63,442 nucleotides of DNA, taken from NCBI GenBank assembly GCA_028565715.1, contig JAOXYC010000012.1, positions 1 through 63,442 of the forward strand, read 5' to 3'. The notes under the pieces are model-generated. The model was not told the DNA's origin and made no database searches. It saw only the letters and a list, made by a program, of their open reading frames with translations. Within the stretch, counting starts at the first letter, position 1. Each line of letters starts with the position of its first letter. A program made the translations under genes and the position numbers. Below are positions 9,254 to 18,181 of the stretch, piece by piece. Origin of the DNA: Phoronis pallida. Lineage: Eukaryota; Phoronida; Phoronidae.

Positions 9254-11191
9254 CTACATTACACAAGCACACAATTTATTGACATTAAATATTTCTGAAG
9301 GCAATACATCTAATTGGAATTTGAACTTATAAGCATCATTGCCACTTCTCCGCTTTTTAGATGGCTGAAATTTGGCCGTGAGAAACAGATCAACTATTTC
9401 ATTCAGTTTCTGGTCAATAGCGGTAGAGTGTTTTATATATCCCCCAACTACATATCCATAAACACTGTTGATAAGTTCGACATTTGGGTATTCCTCTTGG
9501 TTGAGAGAGTTGACGATATTATTCAACCTGTTCAATAAGTCTTCGAAGTCTTTTTTCGACGAAATTGTTCTTAGCGTGTTGACATGTTTCCGGTACATTG
9601 AAAAAAGATAATTGATCACAATTGCATTTACATCGTTATCGGGGAAATGATACTCTTGAACACCGTCAAATAGTTCGACAGTCCTACTCATCACGTAATC
9701 TTCGTCGCTGAACACATGCTCGCACATTTGATGGGCACGTTTATATTTTTTCAAGTACGACCGAATCTCTTTAAAATCGATACAATAATAAAAGGCCCAA
9801 ATTCCTTTTATGTGGATAAATTGCTTCGTCATTTGAAGAATGTCTGAATACATATTCTCCATCTCGACCTTGTTTGTTGTATACCTCGAAAAAACACCAA
9901 AGTCGATATGCGTGAAGTCCTTTAAAGCCTTGCAAACTGTTTTTTCCAGATCAATTTGGTAGCGACTAAACATGTGGGCTATTGGTTTTGTTTGAAAAAA
10001 CAATCCCATAACCTTTTCCACGCGTACAATCTTCACGTTCATAAGGTTCACTAGATTATCAACCGTGAAACCGTTAAACTGTACACTCGGAATATGGTAA
10101 GCAGACGTGAACATTTTTATGATAGATGCTATGAATGTTCTAGCATTTGATCCTCCGGCTAATTTCTCCAGTTCACTATACCGAGCGAGGACCATAACTG
10201 CGGTATCGTGTTGCATATAAGTCTCGTTAAGAGTCGAGCGCACGTTAATGCATTCGGGTTTTGTGCGATCTGAGAACCCGTCGACGTAAATGTGCATCTT
10301 TTTATCATTCAAACGTCTCACTCTACCAATTGATTGAAAAATATCATTTACACTAGGGCAAAAACGTCTATTCGAATTTGAAACAATAACAAAGATCCTG
10401 TCGAAATGATCAAAATTTATGTCGACACCCACTTTCAAACATGAAGTATACACCAGCATTTGGTTATCTTTGTTAAGAACATTTTTCATCGTGCGACAAT
10501 CCGACAATGTCTTCTTGACCGAAGGTTCAGAATCACCCGTCACTAAATAAATTGACCGTTTTGGTAAGATTTCAGAGTAGAAAGACACCAATCTCTTTGC
10601 ATACTTTTTAGAAGAACACACCACGGCAACTTTCCTCTTTTTCATGATGGAGTCGTACAAACGTAAGCCTATATCTTGACAGTTTAATGTTTTTTTATAA
10701 GTCGGGAGTGTGTACATTGTTTTGATGAAGTTGAAAAAAAACCGCCTCGACTCGGAAACCGTCTTGCTTTTAATTTTTTCGGAGTTAATTAAAGTATCCT
10801 CAACTTCCGACAACGTGTGTAGGGTTTCGTTAGTTAAGAGCATCCGAGTTAGTTTTTTGAAAGGTTTCAAAGAGGTCATCAAGTCATACGAATGGCAGCG
10901 AATTTTCTCAATAAAATTACGGGGTCGATAATCGTTATATATATGCAGTTTCCAGTCAACGGGAACAACAATGAGATGACGTTCTAAAAACGATAAACCG
11001 CCATCGGACAGGCAAGCATCCGATACGACGCATCCTTTTATAGTCGAAACGAGAGTTCTCAAGTACTCCATTGACTTTCTTCGGTCGACTAAACTAGAAA
11101 CGGGCGAAAGTAATTCTTGAAAAATCGTGTTTAGTTCGTCCAGATAAATTAAATCCCACTGCGACCAACAGGATGATTTCTCAATGTCCAA
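9254..11191 (-). CDS. UL9-type origin-binding helicase, C-terminal fragment (motifs II-VI)
   Basis: This frame has no ATG start near its beginning (the first start-type codon is TTG at 11191) and stays open upstream to 11311. It carries helicase SF2 motif II as DLIYLDEL (residues 13-20), a motif IV-like VAVVCSSKK strand, motif V (VYTSCLKVGVDIN) and motif VI QSIGRVRR (around 290), in the order and style of herpesvirus origin-binding protein UL9. Motif I lies in the partly overlapping frame 11181-11573. Together they would make one protein of about 775 residues, near the usual UL9 size of about 850. UL9 binds and opens the viral origin. The C-terminal part beyond motif VI would hold the origin-binding domain. 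The break is +1 relative to the upstream frame. Confidence 0.85.
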   Translation of the reverse strand: MDIEKSSCWSQWDLIYLDELNTIFQELLSPVSSLVDRRKSMEYLRTLVSTIKGCVVSDACLSDGGLSFLERHLIVVPVDWKLHIYNDYRPRNFIEKIRCHSYDLMTSLKPFKKLTRMLLTNETLHTLSEVEDTLINSEKIKSKTVSESRRFFFNFIKTMYTLPTYKKTLNCQDIGLRLYDSIMKKRKVAVVCSSKKYAKRLVSFYSEILPKRSIYLVTGDSEPSVKKTLSDCRTMKNVLNKDNQMLVYTSCLKVGVDINFDHFDRIFVIVSNSNRRFCPSVNDIFQSIGRVRRLNDKKMHIYVDGFSDRTKPECINVRSTLNETYMQHDTAVMVLARYSELEKLAGGSNARTFIASIIKMFTSAYHIPSVQFNGFTVDNLVNLMNVKIVRVEKVMGLFFQTKPIAHMFSRYQIDLEKTVCKALKDFTHIDFGVFSRYTTNKVEMENMYSDILQMTKQFIHIKGIWAFYYCIDFKEIRSYLKKYKRAHQMCEHVFSDEDYVMSRTVELFDGVQEYHFPDNDVNAIVINYLFSMYRKHVNTLRTISSKKDFEDLLNRLNNIVNSLNQEEYPNVELINSVYGYVVGGYIKHSTAIDQKLNEIVDLFLTAKFQPSKKRRSGNDAYKFKFQLDVLPSEIFNVNKLCACVM

Positions 11192-11311
11192 AATTCTCTT
11201 GAGTGATTGAACTTGTATAGCTACCCTTGGATGGTTTATATGATCTATGCTTCCTGTGATGTCTAAATAGTTCTGTATTGTTGGATCTGCACTGCATACG
11301 GAGATAGTCTG
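11181..11311 (-). other. Frame break in the UL9-like helicase
   Basis: Within this interval both helicase frames are open: the motif I/Ia frame ends at a stop at 11181 and the motif II-VI frame has its upstream stop at 11312-11314. The downstream frame is offset +1, equal to one extra base in the sequence. The downstream frame already carries UL9-like linker sequence through about 11260, so the break is probably nearer 11260-11310. Confidence 0.75.
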
Positions 11312-11573
11312 TCACAAAAAGCACGCGTTTGATATTGTTTGTTTTAACAAATTCAATGAATCGGGTCGTTTTTCCAGAACCCATAGCTGATCTAATTGAA
11401 ATAACAAATTTTAGATCATTCGGAGGGGAATCATACGCATCTAAGTATTTACTGTTACGAAGAACGGATGAACTATCATCTCTATGGGATTTCAAATTCA
11501 CATAGCTTGGTTTCTTTCCCATACCGTATAAGTGCCACAATGTCTCGTCAATTGAAGCCAACACGTCTTCCAT
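11181..11573 (-). CDS. UL9-type origin-binding helicase, N-terminal fragment (motifs I and Ia)
   Basis: ATG at 11573. Residues 62-69 read SAMGSGKT, the UL9-family form of Walker A, followed by a motif Ia-like strand (RVLFVTD). The frame stops at 11181, and the reading continues in the other frame with the expected linking region (VQSLKRI just before motif II). The change of frame must lie between 11311 and 11181. No long homopolymer is present there, so a real one-base indel, an assembly error or +1 recoding are all open. The start overlaps the rightward UL24-like gene by 34 nt on the opposite strand. Confidence 0.85.
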   Translation of the reverse strand: MEDVLASIDETLWHLYGMGKKPSYVNLKSHRDDSSSVLRNSKYLDAYDSPPNDLKFVISIRSAMGSGKTTRFIEFVKTNNIKRVLFVTDYLRMQCRSNNTELFRHHRKHRSYKPSKGSYTSSITQENFGH

Positions 11574-12115
11574 CCCAGAGGATATATTCAGGGGTTATGT
11601 TGCGTGGAACAAGGAGACACAGAGTCTTCCAGCGAGCTTGTAGACGGAGGTTTGTTATTGTAGGCGATTTTTACTCACCAAAAAAGTTTTACATTGAGTC
11701 ACTGAAGAGACAAATTCGTTCCCAGTTGGAGAAATCTCACTCTTTGTTCCTTTCCACTTGTGTGTCAGTCTATAGTGAAATTCCATTATTCGGTAAAAAA
11801 TGTCGAAGAGCTGATATGATAATATGTTGTGGCGATTCAGTTATCTTTGTCGTAGAATTTAAGACGACCGAGACAGGGATGATAAAGATTTGTGCTCAAC
11901 ATGTGAGTCAACTGAAAGACACTACCTATAATCTATTCAACAATTTGATGAAGTATAAATCCGTTAACGGTGGCTCCCCCTGTTCCAAAACATTGACAAT
12001 TTACTCACTTCTAGTAACAAAATGTTACAAGTCGAACACAAATGAAACGGTTGTAGTGTCTTCGCGACGTGTTCCGAGTGTCAACGTTCATGGATTTATT
12101 CGCCAAGTTGCTTGA
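11540..12115 (+). CDS. UL24-like PD-(D/E)XK family protein (191 aa)
   Basis: The ATG at 11540 is preferred; the open frame begins further upstream at 11468 inside the opposing gene. The sequence starts with a very basic region (multiple Arg, residues 21-37), followed by RRADMII (89-95) and VIFVVEFKT (101-109), which give the Asp92...Glu106-x-Lys108 core and the RRAD context characteristic of the herpesvirus UL24 family. UL24 is a conserved nuclear/nucleolar protein with a predicted endonuclease fold, implicated in nucleolin redistribution and cell-cycle arrest. It is head-to-head with the UL9-like helicase with overlapping 5' ends. Confidence 0.75.
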   Translation: MSRQLKPTRLPSQRIYSGVMLRGTRRHRVFQRACRRRFVIVGDFYSPKKFYIESLKRQIRSQLEKSHSLFLSTCVSVYSEIPLFGKKCRRADMIICCGDSVIFVVEFKTTETGMIKICAQHVSQLKDTTYNLFNNLMKYKSVNGGSPCSKTLTIYSLLVTKCYKSNTNETVVVSSRRVPSVNVHGFIRQVA

Positions 12116-12194
12116 TTGAACAGTTTTATGCCTGCCTCGGTCACGTGACCCCGATTTAATTACATCTCAACAAATCGCGTGGTAGCTATACATA

Positions 12195-12857
12195 TCACGG
12201 TGAGCACATCAAGATCTCCATGTTGTGACGTACAAGATCGTTATCCCTGAGCGACTGCAGAATGCTGTTTCGAATGTCTGTGTCTACCTTGCGTAGTCCA
12301 CCATTACGAACAAGACACATTGGAATTACTTTGTGTTGTATGAGACTAGTAAAACACAACAGCGAACCAATAATTTCCGCATATCGCCTGTAAAGTGCAT
12401 TCAGTTCACCAAGCGAACGTTGACCATTCCACACCAAAAACTGCTTTATTATGGGATTATTAGTGGATATCTCCCCCGTAGTGGATACGGTGCTATATTG
12501 ATATACCGCATGTACAGCTAAAGGATGGACGTTCACGATATACAAATGGGTATATCCTCTAGAGTCCATTTTACCACAAGGGCAGATTTTCGGTGTCGCT
12601 GAAAGCGCACATTGATTTATCACCATCATACAATCTGGATGTTTATCTTCGTGTTTTAGTCTTCCACAGCTCTTAGTTATTGTGTAATTTTCAACGTCTA
12701 CAATTATCGAATCCCGCGGAATTAAAGTTTTATCCGTCAACTTTGGTATGACATACACACAAACTTTATCTTCTGGCCAAAACTTATCCTTTATCATACA
12801 CAAATGTTGTGTAAAGTATTCCAAAGGGGGTTTTATATGAATAGTATCGTCGGCCAT
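12195..12857 (-). CDS. Hypothetical protein with central Cys cluster (220 aa)
   Basis: ATG at 12857, with a run of TATA-like sequence just upstream (12875-12895 on this strand). Cys/His residues near the middle (a CPCGK pair preceded by other Cys) could bind zinc. No TM, signal peptide or recognised domain. It is convergent with the UL24-like gene and divergent from the gene at 13021. Confidence 0.6.
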   Translation of the reverse strand: MADDTIHIKPPLEYFTQHLCMIKDKFWPEDKVCVYVIPKLTDKTLIPRDSIIVDVENYTITKSCGRLKHEDKHPDCMMVINQCALSATPKICPCGKMDSRGYTHLYIVNVHPLAVHAVYQYSTVSTTGEISTNNPIIKQFLVWNGQRSLGELNALYRRYAEIIGSLLCFTSLIQHKVIPMCLVRNGGLRKVDTDIRNSILQSLRDNDLVRHNMEILMCSP

Positions 12858-13020
12858 ATTTGAACCCTATATATTACTATATATCTATATATGTCAAACC
12901 TCCGATGTGTGATGAAGAATTCGATCTGATATTAACAACGCGTTTGTTCACACATTCACGAGTTGGCGACCCACATTTAATATTACACCTTCCGTACATT
13001 GTAGTCACAACGTTTTGATC
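12858..13020. promoter_or_regulatory. Bidirectional promoter region with alternating TA tract and GTTCACAC box
   Basis: The 160-nt gap between two divergent genes holds a TA-rich tract (12868-12893, TATATCTATATATG and similar) that can serve as TATA element for either side. GTTCACAC at 12946-12953 recurs in two other intergenic regions (57582 and 61056) and is one base away from the GTTCGCAC core bound by alphaherpesvirus UL9. Confidence 0.4.
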
Positions 13021-13695
13021 ATGAGTGCTGTTGACAATTTGTCGATCGTGGTTCCAATACCAAGAAAGTCCGTTAAAATTCTGGACCTACCATTACAAGC
13101 ACACTCTGAATTGCGCCTTATAGTTAAGTCGTATGTCAATGAAGACACTAGTGTTGACGGTGTCATGTTATATGCGCCAGTTAGTAAACCGGAGTATGTA
13201 CTAGATGGAAGCAGCAGTTCAACTCCCGTTCATGAAATATTGCCTCCAGCATTTGTTCGCGAAGTAACAACGGCACTGGACAATTCGTCGCGTCCTATTG
13301 TTCTGAAGACGGTTCGAGTCGTAAACTCAAATGAAAAGAAACATGTCACAATCAAGGTTCCCAATGAGACTGCTGTAAGTAGCGTTGTCGTGTCCATGTT
13401 CATTCAAGCCGTTCAACTTATCGATTACAAGAGTAAATTGTTGTCAGTTATTAACAAAAAAATTACGGGTCAATATTTTGAACCCGTTCGAGCTCAAACA
13501 GATGGTGATATTCCCATGTCGTCTCGAAATCTGTGTTGTTTCAAACATGCATCAATCGTATGGGATAATACATCATGTGATTACAAATTTGGTATAGTGA
13601 AACACAGACTCTGTATGTGTGAACACGATCCCGATCTTATGGACAGCGTGAAATGTCGTCTGGGTGATTGGTACGACGCCGTTCTGCGCACTTGA
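13021..13695 (+). CDS. Hypothetical protein (224 aa)
   Basis: The first ATG is 13021; a TTG at 13015 extends the frame by two codons. The C-terminal 60 residues have several Cys/His (CCFKH, CMCEH) which may form a metal site. No membrane segment. It is followed 65 nt later by the UL5-like helicase in the same direction. No family recognised. Confidence 0.6.
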   Translation: MSAVDNLSIVVPIPRKSVKILDLPLQAHSELRLIVKSYVNEDTSVDGVMLYAPVSKPEYVLDGSSSSTPVHEILPPAFVREVTTALDNSSRPIVLKTVRVVNSNEKKHVTIKVPNETAVSSVVVSMFIQAVQLIDYKSKLLSVINKKITGQYFEPVRAQTDGDIPMSSRNLCCFKHASIVWDNTSCDYKFGIVKHRLCMCEHDPDLMDSVKCRLGDWYDAVLRT

Positions 13696-13760
13696 TTACG
13701 TAACAAAGGGTATAAGAGAGCACGATAAAGGTTTTCTCCGTTCATACTTGTTTTCACACT

Positions 13761-16082
13761 ATGGAGTATATGAATTTACTGTACACCATACGCGACGCGT
13801 TTGAATGTGAATTGATTTTAGAATTCATTCGATCGAAGCATGAAAATGTTGATGTGATGAAATGTAGAAGCGAAAAAGAAGTACAGTCACTGCCATTTGT
13901 CAAAAGGTATCACTTTCTCGTTGTTTACAGCATAGGTTGTGGAGGAGTGGGTAAAAGTTATGGAATGAATCATCTTGTCGCTAGCTTGGACAATATCGCC
14001 GTGCTCGGTGCTACAAATGCAGCGGTTGACATTGCCAGGAATTCGTTTCGGTCCGAACAAATGTTTACATTTACTCACGCCTGTATTTTTGGAACGGTCC
14101 ATAAATTCTTCAAGATGAATCCAAAAGAAAACGAGCATGTCAGTGATGATTTATTTAAAGATCTTGCGGACGAGTACCAGTTTGGTCGAAACGTGTCATT
14201 GGAAGAAATGTGGAAAGCGTTAAGTTCGAAGTTAACCAAAACTTGTGACTATATGTTCAACCGTGCAAATTATGTGACCCCTCTTCAGTACAAAGAAGCG
14301 CTAAAGCTGGTACCTAGGAATTTAGAAGGGATGACAAAACATCGCTATGTTATTGAGGTACTGCGAATGCAGCACGGACTATCAAAAATCCCCCCCGAAT
14401 TGCTTTATAACAAAATTGTCATTGATGAAGCTGGGAGGCTGAGTTGTATGTTTATTTTTCTTGCAGTGTCAAACCATTATTATATCCATCGAAAGTACAA
14501 CACGGATGAACAACACATAGCACCAACGTACATTGTTGTCGGCTCACCGACGCAGTCCAGAACGATTAACAAATCTCCCTACAAGATCAATGACATTTCC
14601 CTGCTAACAATGGCGTCCGTAAGATTCGGACACGATATAATATCGCACTTTAAAATGAACAAGTTCAATCGCCGCCTAAACTCTTACGGTGAGAAATCTG
14701 TATTATTACAATACCTGAACTCAAATCTCGAAAACGCGCGTTTGCCACTCGACAAAAAATTCATCGAGGAATTGAACGACCACTTTGGTGTGCCTTTTGA
14801 AGAATTTCACGACCCTCAGCGACACGAAGGAGTTATCCGTATATCTAAACGACACAAAGATCTCGCGCTGATTGAGGAAAAACTCAATCGATCAAAGAAA
14901 GGTGTTCAGGTAGATGAGACATTGTATACAATTCCATCAGAGATAGAACCACGGTCCATACAGGGTGTAAACACTGTCATATCGTCCTCATTCAAAAGTG
15001 TTCACTACAAAAACACCGAATGGGTCAAGGTTCCAGAAATGGTTTCAGACGAATGGGTACTTCACAGTTTGAAATTTGAGAACTGCAAGAAACCTGAAAT
15101 GCTGACCACGTACAGTAACAAACGAGACATCTTAATGAACGAAATGTACACTGTCGTCAAAAACTGCTCTGTTAAGTTTGACAAAGTTCACGGTACAATT
15201 GGGGACCTTTTAAGCGACCTTGACCACAACGAAACAGCTATAAAGGGGAGCCCAGAGTTGATGAAGGAAATGGTTATTGGATTAACGAATCACGCGGCCA
15301 ACGGGGGAAATGCTGTACTATCTCGTTATGAGGATGAGTTGACTTATAAAGACTCGTTTGAACTAGAAATGTTGTATAAAAATGTCGTCACATACTGTAG
15401 GAATAATAGCAAAGAGAGTGCGCCAATAATTATTTTTCCATTTCTCTCTAAACCACACGCAAATATGTTTTTGAGGGCGGGAAGCGACTTGCTTGTTCTG
15501 GAAGTCACCGAGAGGTTTTTGACAGTACGAATCGGAGAAACACTCTATTTCAAGTTATACAAGAAATTGTTGTCTTTCAAGAAAAAATTAGATGACTTAC
15601 GGTACGAAGATAAAAGGGGTAAAAAGAGAAAGTTAAATGCCGCAAACACAAATGAAATTAACCCGGAAGATGTTTTGACGGAATCTGATTTGCAATTCGA
15701 AATGGACGAGGACATTGTTCCACCTTTGTCCACCACACTCCAAAAAATCGTTGACGGTCATGTGCGCGATCACTCTACGCATTCATTAAGGGTGCAACGC
15801 TGTTTGGATTTATCAGTTGTGAAATTCTTTCCAGTGAGGCATTACGCTTTCAGGACTGTAGACAGTACACAAGGAGTCAGCCTTAAAGCGAAACACATCT
15901 TCCTCTGGCAAAGACAAATGTCATTGGAAGATCTGGTTGTAGCGTTGAGTAGGGCAATAGATGCAGAGAGCCTTCAGATTTGTTTTGAAGACATTTCAAA
16001 CATTAATATTTCTCCATTTAACGATCTAACTATTGAAACGTTGACTCGCTTCTCTGTGGAAACGTGTAATAACTATTTATAG
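13761..16082 (+). CDS. Helicase-primase helicase subunit, UL5 family (773 aa)
   Basis: Superfamily 1 helicase motifs are all visible: motif I GCGGVGKS (59-66), a motif Ia-like VLGATNAAVD, motif II VIDEAGR (220-226), motif III VGSPTQS (260-266), motif V DSTQG (701-705) and motif VI VALSRA (727-732). The DEAGR and VGSPTQ forms are typical of herpesvirus UL5, the unwinding subunit of the helicase-primase that moves on the lagging strand. ATG at 13761 follows a TATAAG at 13710. The stop lies 12 nt before the ATG of the capsid protease. The basic stretch KRGKKRK (around 619-625) is a possible nuclear localisation signal. Confidence 0.92.
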   Translation: MEYMNLLYTIRDAFECELILEFIRSKHENVDVMKCRSEKEVQSLPFVKRYHFLVVYSIGCGGVGKSYGMNHLVASLDNIAVLGATNAAVDIARNSFRSEQMFTFTHACIFGTVHKFFKMNPKENEHVSDDLFKDLADEYQFGRNVSLEEMWKALSSKLTKTCDYMFNRANYVTPLQYKEALKLVPRNLEGMTKHRYVIEVLRMQHGLSKIPPELLYNKIVIDEAGRLSCMFIFLAVSNHYYIHRKYNTDEQHIAPTYIVVGSPTQSRTINKSPYKINDISLLTMASVRFGHDIISHFKMNKFNRRLNSYGEKSVLLQYLNSNLENARLPLDKKFIEELNDHFGVPFEEFHDPQRHEGVIRISKRHKDLALIEEKLNRSKKGVQVDETLYTIPSEIEPRSIQGVNTVISSSFKSVHYKNTEWVKVPEMVSDEWVLHSLKFENCKKPEMLTTYSNKRDILMNEMYTVVKNCSVKFDKVHGTIGDLLSDLDHNETAIKGSPELMKEMVIGLTNHAANGGNAVLSRYEDELTYKDSFELEMLYKNVVTYCRNNSKESAPIIIFPFLSKPHANMFLRAGSDLLVLEVTERFLTVRIGETLYFKLYKKLLSFKKKLDDLRYEDKRGKKRKLNAANTNEINPEDVLTESDLQFEMDEDIVPPLSTTLQKIVDGHVRDHSTHSLRVQRCLDLSVVKFFPVRHYAFRTVDSTQGVSLKAKHIFLWQRQMSLEDLVVALSRAIDAESLQICFEDISNINISPFNDLTIETLTRFSVETCNNYL

Positions 16083-16093
16083 TGTGTTGCACA

Positions 16094-16732
16094 ATGTTTG
16101 CCAGTGGATATATCGTGCGGTTTTGTGACTATTGCAAAGACTCTCCTGAACGACACGATTATTGTACAAACTCCGTTGAAGACGACTATTTTATTCCACT
16201 TGACTCCTCCAGTGACTTTCTGCATGAAACGAAACTGAAAGGGTTATCTGTTACCGTGGCCCATTCAAATTACAATGTGGGCGAGGTAGTCTTTTCCCGT
16301 GCTTCTAAAACGGGAATTTTTGTAAAATGTATCATTAACGACAAGACGTTTTTGGAGGTCTTGAGTGGTATACAAAATGAATACCCAATAAATGACAATA
16401 AGCAAATATCATTCACAGATTTGTGTAAGAAAATGCTATCATCATTCAGTCTTTCACATAAACGAGCAACGAAGGAATTAGTGCATTTGGGCATTGTAAA
16501 CGTGCCTCAGCGCCCGGGTACGTCGATATCTTATAAACTCGACGACCGCATCAAGCAGATTTTCAGACCAGAAAACAAGAACATCGTTATGTGCATGAGT
16601 TCACACCCAATCGCGTACTTATCAGATCCGTCAAGAACTGAATATTTATGTTGGTCAACTAAAAAAAGTTATTCGCCACACGACACCGAATTTATATGCG
16701 CAGCCCGTCAACTCAATATAAAAAAAAATTAG
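16094..16732 (+). CDS. Capsid maturation protease (assemblin), herpesvirus S21 family (212 aa)
   Basis: The first ATG at 16094 starts MFASGYIVRF, like the GF/Y-x-A-R start strand of assemblins. The His-Ser-His triad is matched: H57 in GLSVTVAHSNYNVGEV, S119 in SSFSLSH, and H131 in VHLGIVNVPQRPGT, the last with the PxRxGT-like oxyanion loop. The size suits the protease domain alone (about 230-250 in relatives). The enzyme cleaves itself and the scaffold during capsid maturation. The frame ends at TAG 16730-16732 directly after a run of nine A, and the adjoining -1 frame continues into the scaffold gene; see the slippery-site entry. It follows the UL5-like gene by 12 nt. Confidence 0.85.
   Translation: MFASGYIVRFCDYCKDSPERHDYCTNSVEDDYFIPLDSSSDFLHETKLKGLSVTVAHSNYNVGEVVFSRASKTGIFVKCIINDKTFLEVLSGIQNEYPINDNKQISFTDLCKKMLSSFSLSHKRATKELVHLGIVNVPQRPGTSISYKLDDRIKQIFRPENKNIVMCMSSHPIAYLSDPSRTEYLCWSTKKSYSPHDTEFICAARQLNIKKN
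16720..16728 (+). promoter_or_regulatory. A9 run with in-frame A_AAA_AAA slippery heptamer at protease-scaffold junction
   Basis: Nine consecutive A. In the protease frame the codons are ATA AAA AAA AAT TAG, so 16720-16726 is a canonical -1 frameshift heptamer in the right phase, with a stop four bases beyond it. A -1 slip enters exactly the scaffold frame, which is open from 16696 to 17271. Polymerase slippage adding one A would do the same. A homopolymer miscount in the assembly is the plain alternative. Confidence 0.65.
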
Positions 16733-16740
16733 TGAAAACC

Positions 16741-17271
16741 ATGAATGATGATAAGTTTAAATTTATCTTAGAACTCGTGAATCGCATGGGTGAACGAAAC
16801 CAACGTGACGATGCGTATGAAAAGGCATTAGAAAATGGAATGAAACGGTCTATGAAGAGAAAGCAGGATTTGCCAGGCGAAGAAGAACAACAACCGCAGG
16901 AGAAATTCCAAAAAAAAATGGAAAGAGAAGATTTAGTATCGAATAAAGATATACTGGAACTTATGTCTTCAGTAAAGGGTCTTACTGATACTTTTGGAAA
17001 GTATATTTCGTCCTCACATGACAGACAGTCGGCTTCAAATTACTCTGCAGCACAAACAGATGCATTGACTACAGTAACGTGCGAGCAGCCGATTAAAGAC
17101 AGTGTACACGGGATGAATGATGGACATAGACCTAATTTCCCTAAGGAAACATATGTACAAGCGTCTCGCCATTTCAATCCAAACCGGCAACCGGAAACTG
17201 AAGACAAAATTCGCAAACGAGTTGATTTAGTTAGCTCAATTTTGAATCTTATGGATAATGTTGAAGAATAA
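16741..17271 (+). CDS. Capsid scaffold protein (176 aa)
   Basis: Located directly downstream of assemblin, where every herpesvirus encodes its scaffold (UL26.5 equivalent), usually as the same frame as the protease. The ATG at 16741 gives a hydrophilic, Lys/Glu/Gln-rich, low-complexity protein with helical ends (residues 1-40 and 160-176), fitting an internal scaffold rather than an enzyme. The frame is also open upstream across the A9 run, so a protease-scaffold fusion could be made by a -1 shift. The C-terminal helix (SSILNLMDNVEE) could be the capsid-protein contact. Identification rests mainly on position and composition. Confidence 0.62.
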   Translation: MNDDKFKFILELVNRMGERNQRDDAYEKALENGMKRSMKRKQDLPGEEEQQPQEKFQKKMEREDLVSNKDILELMSSVKGLTDTFGKYISSSHDRQSASNYSAAQTDALTTVTCEQPIKDSVHGMNDGHRPNFPKETYVQASRHFNPNRQPETEDKIRKRVDLVSSILNLMDNVEE

Positions 17272-17296
17272 TTGTCCAATGTTCTCATGATTTATG

Positions 17297-17340
17297 AATA
17301 AATTTATTTACAATAAAGAATCTCATTTTATCACTTTATT
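17297..17340. terminator. Convergent poly(A) signals
   Basis: AATAAA at 17297-17302 and 17312-17317 on the plus strand serve the protease-scaffold unit. TTTATT at 17303-17308 and 17335-17340 gives AATAAA on the minus strand for the gene ending at 17408. Signals for both directions interleave in 44 nt. Confidence 0.6.
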
Positions 17341-17407
17341 TGACAATTGTAAGAAGAAAATGTAACAACATAACATTTTTGAACACACGTCTATGACAAC
17401 ACTACAA

Positions 17408-18181
17408 TTAGTCCAATAACCGCTCCATAATTTGATGGATTTTATTCTCGAGTTCCTTCATTTGAGACCCCAAAAACGATTCGTGACGTTTCCGTGTTTT
17501 TTTTTCATTCACCACAAAAGCTTGCACATATTCATTTAATTTGTCCAGTCTCAGTCTATTCTCTTCAGCAATATCCTCCAAATACCTAATTTTTTTAGTC
17601 TGACTTATAACCTCACCAAAAAGAGAAAACAATTCGTTTGTAGTCATTTTGACGCGGGAGACATGTGACATTTCTACTTTGATAATTTCATCAGTGCTAT
17701 TCTTTGTGCAAACGATAGTCATATAGTACACAGGGAGATCTTGTACGTCTTGCAGCCACTCGGAATACATTTTAGCTTGTAACTCAGCAGTACGCTCTAC
17801 GACTTTTGTCTTGTGTTTAGACAACTTTAACTCAATGATCAAGTATGCTACAAGTTCACTCTTTCTATTGAACACACCTATTAATATATCCGGTCTACCG
17901 AAACTGTCACCAAAAAGTCTTCCATGAAACCGCCATTCATTCTCGAGGGTGTCAAATGATATCATGCCCCGTTTCTTCTGAGAAACTGGCGTTCTCTTCT
18001 TTACCATATCCAAAACAACATCACCGAGCAACTCTTTGTTTTCTATGGTTATGGTTTTGAGAAATTGTGACTCGTCTATTAGTGTTGAAAATTGAGCACT
18101 AAGTTCGTTTTCGGTGGCAAATTTCTCGCCAACAATTCCCTCAAATTCTGATATAGATGCTTTAATGAGTTGTATTGTCAT
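17408..18181 (-). CDS. PD-(D/E)XK nuclease-like protein with C-terminal coiled coil (257 aa)
   Basis: ATG at 18181. Residues 96-119 read GRPDILIGV...YLIIELK, giving D98...E117-x-K119, a textbook PD-(D/E)XK core. The downstream helix with KMYSEWLQ fits the family. Residues 190-257 form heptad-rich helices (KIRYLEDIAEENRLRLDKLNEYV and after), a likely coiled coil for oligomerisation. It is convergent with the scaffold gene. It is not an obvious UL12 or UL24 relative; similar stand-alone nucleases occur in many large DNA viruses. Role in DNA processing is inference. Confidence 0.65.
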   Translation of the reverse strand: MTIQLIKASISEFEGIVGEKFATENELSAQFSTLIDESQFLKTITIENKELLGDVVLDMVKKRTPVSQKKRGMISFDTLENEWRFHGRLFGDSFGRPDILIGVFNRKSELVAYLIIELKLSKHKTKVVERTAELQAKMYSEWLQDVQDLPVYYMTIVCTKNSTDEIIKVEMSHVSRVKMTTNELFSLFGEVISQTKKIRYLEDIAEENRLRLDKLNEYVQAFVVNEKKTRKRHESFLGSQMKELENKIHQIMERLLD

